From positions 1-17,402 of the forward strand of contig WAQG01000199.1 in NCBI GenBank assembly GCA_015520395.1: a DNA stretch of 17,402 bases, given 5' to 3'. Positions 13,838 to 17,402 of this stretch are shown one piece after another. Numbering within the stretch: position 1 is the first letter of the stretch; each line of letters begins with the position of its first letter. The position numbers were made by a program, and so were the translations under genes. The DNA is from Candidatus Geoarchaeota archaeon (lineage in GTDB: Archaea; Thermoproteota; Thermoprotei; Gearchaeales; WAQG01). Under the pieces are notes generated by a model. That model was not told where the DNA came from, ran no database searches, and saw nothing but the letters and a program-made list of their open reading frames with translations.

Positions 13838-14252
13838 GGTCTCAGTTGAAGTCAGGCCGACCGAGGATCCCAGCAAGGTTAAGGCTGCACTACTAAACGT
13901 CTTTACGCCTGAGAGGCTAGACGAGGTGGAGGAGTCTTACGGGCTCCGGTTAATCGGGCATAGTAGCTCTCTGGACAGCCTCGAGAAGCTGAGGGAGCTC
14001 CTAAGGAGGGAGCGCATCTTAGACGCGGCCCACAGGGTTATCAAGGCTGGGATGAGGGAAGGTTTCCTGACCTTCCACCTCAACAAACAGGCAGCCTACA
14101 TGGGCAGGGTCTCATTCAGCGATCCCGGCGAGTCCCCGCTGGGGGCGATAACATTTGAAATATGGTGTGACGATGCTAGGGGGATGTTAAACTGGCTCGC
14201 GCCCAAAACCGTGGGCGGCCAGGTGAGGGAACACGAGAGACCAAAATGCTAG
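13824..14252 (+). CDS. UPF0201 family protein, RNA-binding-like
   Basis: A 142-residue protein of the conserved archaeal UPF0201 (DUF54) family. The N-terminal VSVEVRPTEDPSKVKAALLNVF is characteristic, and the middle and C-terminal parts (REGFLTFHLNKQAAYMGRVSF, ESPLGAITFEI) agree. The fold is described as RNA-binding-like, but no function is proven. The start is TTG at 13824, inside the end of the UPF0200 gene; no ATG or GTG in frame gives the conserved N-terminus. The overlap of 14 bases points to translational coupling. The last residues (GQVREHERPKC) look non-conserved. The stop overlaps convergent rnz by 4 bases. Confidence 0.85.
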   Translation: MLRIRVSVEVRPTEDPSKVKAALLNVFTPERLDEVEESYGLRLIGHSSSLDSLEKLRELLRRERILDAAHRVIKAGMREGFLTFHLNKQAAYMGRVSFSDPGESPLGAITFEIWCDDARGMLNWLAPKTVGGQVREHERPKC

Positions 14253-15154
14253 GAACCGAGCCTCAGGACGGTCATGTCCTCAGCAACGAGCACGAAGGGG
14301 AATAGCCTGGAGGCCTCTCTGGCAAGTATGCCTGGATCCCTGTACCTGGCGCTCAGGTGGAAAAGCACCAGCAGCTTAACGCCTGCTCTAAGTGCAACCT
14401 CGGCGGCCTGGAGGGCTGTTGAGTGCATCGCCTCCCTCGCAACATCCACGTGGGTGGAGGCGAAGGTTGCGTCGTGTATGAGCACGTCGGCTCCCTTAGC
14501 CGCCTCGACTATGTCATCCGACGGGGCCGTGTCGCCTGTATACACTATTTTTATGCCCTTCCTAGGTGGGCCGACCACATCTTCGGGCCTAATAGTCCTC
14601 CCCCCAACCTTCACGGGGATTCCCATCTTTAGTAGCCTGTACTCTGGGCCCGGTTTCAGGCCGAGGCTTACAGCCTTCTCGACGTTTATCCTGCCAGGCT
14701 TCTCTGGGGTTTCGATGACGTATGCGTAGCCTGGGAACACATGCCTGTTTGGAGCGGCGGTTATCCTGTATTTCTCACCCCTGTAAATCGTCCCTGACTT
14801 CAGGATCTCCTTTACAAGGATCGGGTAGCCCCTCCTGTACGGCGAGGTTCTCTCGTAGATGGAGACCAGCTCGGCAACCCCGGGTGGCCCGTAGATCTCG
14901 AGAGTCGACTCCCTGCCCATAAGGGCCATGCTCTGTAGGAGGCCTGGAAGCCCCAGGACGTGGTCTCCGTGAAGGTGGGTTATAAGTATCCTGGACACCT
15001 TAACCGGACTGATACCTGCCCTCATCATCCTAACCTGAGCCCCCTCTCCAACATCCATCAATATGACTTCGCCCCCTATCTGCACCGCTATGGAGGGCAG
15101 CGACCTGCGATCCGTCGGAATCGTGGCGGAGGTTCCCAAAAACCTAATCCACAC
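14249..15154 (-). CDS. rnz: Ribonuclease Z (tRNA 3' endonuclease)
   Basis: This metallo-beta-lactamase-fold nuclease cuts the 3' trailer from precursor tRNAs. The 301-residue short form carries the zinc motif HLHGDH (60-65), H138 in PNRHVFPGYAY, D208 in YTGDTAP, the family motif AMHSTALQAAEVA (H244), and H266 in FHLSARY. The N-terminus IRFLGTSATIPTDRRSLPS is typical of the family. It is the last gene of the - strand operon that begins beyond eL15, overlapping trm-G10 by 11 bases. The active site is complete, so activity is expected. tRNA-Pro here encodes CCA; in several systems encoded CCA limits RNase Z cutting. Confidence 0.97.
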   Translation of the reverse strand: MWIRFLGTSATIPTDRRSLPSIAVQIGGEVILMDVGEGAQVRMMRAGISPVKVSRILITHLHGDHVLGLPGLLQSMALMGRESTLEIYGPPGVAELVSIYERTSPYRRGYPILVKEILKSGTIYRGEKYRITAAPNRHVFPGYAYVIETPEKPGRINVEKAVSLGLKPGPEYRLLKMGIPVKVGGRTIRPEDVVGPPRKGIKIVYTGDTAPSDDIVEAAKGADVLIHDATFASTHVDVAREAMHSTALQAAEVALRAGVKLLVLFHLSARYRDPGILAREASRLFPFVLVAEDMTVLRLGS

Positions 15155-16151
15155 CCTCCCTCACCAGCCTAAGGACAAGCCTAGTAAGGCTTCTATGAAC
15201 CTTAATACTATGCATATCGTCTACTCTGAAGCCGAGGGCCCGAACCTCCCTCTCAACCTCTGAGCCCTTATAGGTCACGATCACGCCCCTCTTCGGCCTA
15301 ACAGCCCTGAGCATGCTGAGTATCAGCTCGCTATGCAACCTGCCGTGGGTGGAGGAGCCACGCCCATATGGGGGATCGGTAACGACGCATGAGACGCCGG
15401 GCCTGATCGGGGGCTTTGACGAATCCCCACAGATGAGGTCGTAGTTCCTTAAGCCATAATGCAGGAGGTTCCCCCTGGCGCCGACAAGCATCTTCCAATC
15501 CAGATCGATCCCAACGGAGTAGTGGCCCATGAGGCAAGCCTCGATCAATATGCCTCCAACGCCGCAGAAAGGGTCTAGGACGGGCGAGCCGGGGCAGCAT
15601 GCAAGGTTCACTAGGCAGCGGGCAAGCCTCGGCCTCATGCTTGAAGGATGAAAGAAGGGCCTCTTGGAAGGCTCCCTCTCCGAAAACTTGGCGTCCCTGG
15701 AAGGCGTGGAGACGAGGAGGGAGACGACGAGCCTTCCCTCGTAGATGAAGCCTAAAAACAGGTGGTCGGGGTTCTCAAGATCAACCCTAAAACCACGCTC
15801 AGCAATCAAACCTCCCCAAACCCTCTCAAGAACGGGGCTAGGCACCCCGACGCTCCTATCAAGCTTCATAACCCTGAACGCAAAGCTCTCCCCTCTCCCA
15901 ACCGGGATATTCATGGCCCTGAGCCTTCCCAGGGCCTCCTCGACACTGCACATGCAGAGCAGCAGGGAGACAACCTTCGTATAGGAGAGCCTGGTAGATA
16001 CCAGCCTAAGACGCTCCTCGCTTAGCTCGGAGACGGCAAGCCTTTCATGGAGCCGAACAACCCTTCCACCAACACAGCTGATGACGCTTTTAAGTTCGGA
16101 GAAAGCCAGGCCTGGATGCTCACCACTAAGGAGAAAGACGTATTTTCCCAT
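15144..16151 (-). CDS. trm-G10: tRNA (guanine10-N2) methyltransferase, Trm-G10
   Basis: The archaeal enzyme methylates and dimethylates the N2 of G10 in the D-arm of tRNAs. The 335 residues contain an N-terminal THUMP-type RNA-binding region (about 50-150), the linker RPFFHPSSMRPRLAR, and a Rossmann methyltransferase domain. That domain shows motif I DPFCGVGG (193-200), VGIDLD in motif II, and the catalytic DPPYGR (259-264). These features place it in the Trm11/Trm-G10 group rather than with Trm14 or RlmL relatives, although separating these by eye is not certain. The ATG at 16151 is 2 bases after the zinc-finger gene and its end overlaps rnz. The tRNA-Pro in this window has G10, a fitting substrate. 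Confidence 0.9.
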   Translation of the reverse strand: MGKYVFLLSGEHPGLAFSELKSVISCVGGRVVRLHERLAVSELSEERLRLVSTRLSYTKVVSLLLCMCSVEEALGRLRAMNIPVGRGESFAFRVMKLDRSVGVPSPVLERVWGGLIAERGFRVDLENPDHLFLGFIYEGRLVVSLLVSTPSRDAKFSEREPSKRPFFHPSSMRPRLARCLVNLACCPGSPVLDPFCGVGGILIEACLMGHYSVGIDLDWKMLVGARGNLLHYGLRNYDLICGDSSKPPIRPGVSCVVTDPPYGRGSSTHGRLHSELILSMLRAVRPKRGVIVTYKGSEVEREVRALGFRVDDMHSIKVHRSLTRLVLRLVREGVD

Positions 16152-16153
16152 TG

Positions 16154-16375
16154 TTAACGGTATCTAAGCAGCTCAAGCTGCCTGGACTTCTTTGTAAGCC
16201 TCTTCCACTCCTTGTAGTGCCTCTCACAGAGGTAGGCCCTCCTCACACCCCTACCAAGCTTAACCCTTGATGCAAGCGGGCCCAGCTTATTGACCGAAAT
16301 CGATCTGACAGCCCTCTCGTCGCATCCGGCAACGCTGCACTTGACGCCCTTCCTCACACGCCCCAATCTGGACAC
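16154..16375 (-). CDS. Small zinc-finger protein in the ribosomal operon
   Basis: A very basic 73-residue protein with one predicted zinc site: C13 and C18 (C-x4-C) with C50 and H53 (C-x2-H). The stretch CSVAGCDERAVRSIS and the end CERHYKEWKRLTKKSRQLELL look conserved and RNA-binding. I recognise it only as a small conserved archaeal zinc-finger type, not as a named ribosomal protein. It starts with GTG, 9 bases after the eL13 stop, and is followed after 2 bases by trm-G10. The high lysine/arginine content and the operon with eL15 and eL13 suggest a ribosome- or rRNA-associated role (inference). Confidence 0.75.
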   Translation of the reverse strand: MSRLGRVRKGVKCSVAGCDERAVRSISVNKLGPLASRVKLGRGVRRAYLCERHYKEWKRLTKKSRQLELLRYR

Positions 16376-16384
16376 CTCTAAGGC

Positions 16385-16831
16385 CTAGTCGTGGTAGTAG
16401 AAGGAGGGGGTCTTCCGCGGCCCCCTTCGCTGCTTCCTCTTCCACTTATAGCGGTGCGTCTCCTTATACCGGCTCTTGACGAGTCCCCTGGCCTTCCTCC
16501 CCGCCGGCGTGAGTCCCCTGAAGACCCTGCCCTTCTGGGGGCTCCCCTTCTTAGGCCTCTTCTTCTTTGGGGGCACGACAACCTTTCCACTCTTGTAGGC
16601 CTCAAGGAAGTTCTTAAGGGCGTTCACGTTTTCAGGCCAGACAGTGTCCCTCCTCTTATCAACATAGATTCCTAGCCGCCTGGCCAGGTCTATGGGGAAC
16701 CCTGCCTCCTTGAGCTCGCCGAGGCTGAAGCCCCTTGCCTGCTTAACCCTAGGAGCCACATCCCCCCTAACCCTTGAGACGGGGGTGTAGGCTATGGGCT
16801 TCGGGGGCTCGACGATTTCTCCCTCAGCCAC
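16385..16831 (-). CDS. rpl13e: Ribosomal protein eL13 fused to an eL15-type C-terminal tail
   Basis: Residues about 24-90 are eL13 (L13e) of the large ribosomal subunit: the core GFSLGELKEAGFPIDLARR, then LGIYVDKRRDTVWPENV and a helical segment. After a basic linker (KKKRPKKGSPQK) comes a segment foreign to eL13. RVFRGLTPAGRKARGL (102-117) and HRYKWKRKQRR (126-136) match, by memory of the family, the C-terminal tail of crenarchaeal eL15 (RVFRGLTSAGKKARGL and a KWSRKQ-like block). At 148 residues it is longer than the compact crenarchaeal eL13 expected from the core alone. The GTG start overlaps the eL15 stop by 8 bases and follows TGAGGAGA, a Shine-Dalgarno-like signal. I am sure of the eL13 core and fairly sure of the eL15-type tail. 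Confidence 0.88.
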   Translation of the reverse strand: MAEGEIVEPPKPIAYTPVSRVRGDVAPRVKQARGFSLGELKEAGFPIDLARRLGIYVDKRRDTVWPENVNALKNFLEAYKSGKVVVPPKKKRPKKGSPQKGRVFRGLTPAGRKARGLVKSRYKETHRYKWKRKQRRGPRKTPSFYYHD

Positions 16832-17297
16832 GTCTCCTCACACCCCTCGAGATCCACCCAACATCCTTGTCATTTATTATCGCCGGGTGGTGGGGGTCGA
16901 CCATTATGACCTCATACCACTTGTAGCGCCCATCCTCCCCAACCCAGTATGAGGCAAGCACCTCCAGGTTGGGGTACTTCCGGGCAGCCTTCTCCTCAGC
17001 GATCCACTGAAGGCTCTTCTTAACAGTGTGTCCAAGTACGCCCATCCTCTTCGGCCTCCTCCCGCTCCTCGGCCTGGGCTTATTCATCTTACCTCTCCTA
17101 ACCCTAACCCTGACCAACACAAAGCCCTGCTTAGCCTTGTAGCCAAGCGCCCTAGCCCTGTTTATCCTGGTGGGCCTCTCGATCCTGACTACGGCGGGCT
17201 CCCTTCTCCACTTTATCAGCCTCTCCTTGTAAAGCTCGGCGAGGGGCCCCTCTCTAGGCCTCTTCCAGAGCTGGGCCACGTACTTCAAATATCCCAT
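16824..17297 (-). CDS. rpl15e: Ribosomal protein eL15 core, lacking its usual tail
   Basis: A large-subunit protein that binds 23S rRNA. Conserved eL15 blocks are all present and in order: VVRIERPTRINRARALGYKAKQGFVLVRVRVRRG, GRRPKRMGV, KKSLQWIAEEKAARKYPNLEVL, SYWVGEDGRYKWYEVIMVDPHHP (quoted in part). The chain then ends at DKDVGWISRGVRRRG, about 157 residues from the ATG at 17297. Typical archaeal eL15 proteins continue for 30-60 more residues with the RVFRGLTSAGKK block. That block is found on the next gene, eL13. The ATG follows GGAGAGGT by a few bases, a clear Shine-Dalgarno signal. A TTG at 17312 would add five residues. No TATA box is obvious upstream, so the gene is probably internal in a longer operon. 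Confidence 0.95.
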   Translation of the reverse strand: MGYLKYVAQLWKRPREGPLAELYKERLIKWRREPAVVRIERPTRINRARALGYKAKQGFVLVRVRVRRGKMNKPRPRSGRRPKRMGVLGHTVKKSLQWIAEEKAARKYPNLEVLASYWVGEDGRYKWYEVIMVDPHHPAIINDKDVGWISRGVRRRG

Positions 17298-17333
17298 GGC
17301 AGACCTCTCCAATTATTCAAGACAGGGAGCAAT

Positions 17334-17386
17334 TTAATCTTTACCCTCAAAGAACTCTATGATTATACGGGCGGCCTCGAGGGAAG
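17334..17386 (-). CDS. C-terminal end of an unidentified upstream gene
   Basis: On the - strand an open frame runs in from the window edge and ends with TAA at 17334-17336, giving the last residues SLEAARIIIEFFEGKD. The acidic helix-like end looks like real protein, and the spacing of about 36 bases to eL15, with a Shine-Dalgarno signal in between, fits an operon. Sixteen residues are too few to assign a family. The frame beyond 17386 runs into adapter sequence and should be ignored. Confidence 0.5.
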
Positions 17387-17402
17387 CTGTCTCTTATACA
17401 CA
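17387..17402. other. Nextera/Tn5 adapter remnant at the contig end
   Basis: The last 16 bases, CTGTCTCTTATACACA, are identical to the start of the Nextera transposase adapter (the reverse complement of the 19-bp Tn5 mosaic end). An exact match placed at the very end of the sequence is best explained by untrimmed library adapter, not by a transposon in the organism. Confidence 0.93.

Noticed and set aside
13812..13860. C/D box small RNA (TTGATGA followed by CTGA)
   Set aside because: The spacing between the boxes is only 6 bases, too short for a guide, and the sequence is explained by the coding overlap of two genes.
16824..16831. Assembly frameshift as the cause of the short eL15
   Set aside because: The tail does not resume just after the stop in another frame. 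It lies almost 300 bases further on, behind a complete eL13 core, so a simple frameshift cannot explain it.
17387..17402. Tn5-like transposon end
   Set aside because: The match is to the engineered adapter at the exact end of the contig, with no transposase or target duplication, so it is a library artefact.
1..17402. CRISPR arrays, mobile elements or defence islands
   Set aside because: No repeated spacer pattern, transposase, integrase or defence-type protein was seen; gene content is core housekeeping throughout.

Overview
The window is about 17.4 kb of densely packed archaeal DNA. Every intact gene is a housekeeping gene of archaeal/eukaryotic type: Orc1/Cdc6, both clamp-loader subunits, a GINS subunit next to MCM, Hel308, a class I CCA-adding enzyme, Trm-G10, and ribosomal proteins eL15 and eL13. 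eL13 (L13e), Gins23 beside mcm, leaderless starts about 30 nt after TATA boxes, and a tRNA with two introns all point to a hyperthermophilic crenarchaeote-like lineage (Thermoproteota). I cannot name the genus. No phage genes, insertion sequences, CRISPR arrays, toxin-antitoxin pairs or defence genes were seen. No gap without a gene exceeds about 60 bases outside the tRNA region.

Left half (1-8988), genome replication. On the + strand lie a 5'-truncated orc1/cdc6, a small winged-helix protein overlapping its end, then rfcS and rfcL, then gins23-mcm-hel308 with overlapping reading frames. truA lies on the opposite strand between the winged-helix gene and rfcS. It shares a very short divergent promoter with rfcS. 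Together these genes supply origin recognition, the MCM helicase with a CMG cofactor, the PCNA loader and a fork-repair helicase.

Middle (8957-14252). On the - strand run thpR, cca, a divergent protein kinase, a tRNA-Pro(GGG) gene with its own TATA box, and purB. The tRNA has a 28-nt intron at the canonical 37/38 site and a second, 22-nt intron near position 25/26. On the + strand lies a UPF0200 P-loop kinase-like gene that overlaps a UPF0201 RNA-binding-like gene.

Right end (14249-17402). One - strand operon reads, from right to left: the last codons of an unidentified gene, eL15, eL13, a small zinc-finger protein, trm-G10 and rnz. Here eL15 ends early. The conserved C-terminal tail that eL15 normally carries is found instead at the C-terminus of eL13. 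This is the most unusual feature of the window. The genes from 9 kb onward are dominated by tRNA maturation: RNase Z, CCA addition, G10 methylation, 2'-5' RNA ligase/phosphodiesterase and, further left, pseudouridylation.

The last 16 bases match the Nextera/Tn5 mosaic-end adapter and are very probably library contamination, so the biological sequence ends near 17386.
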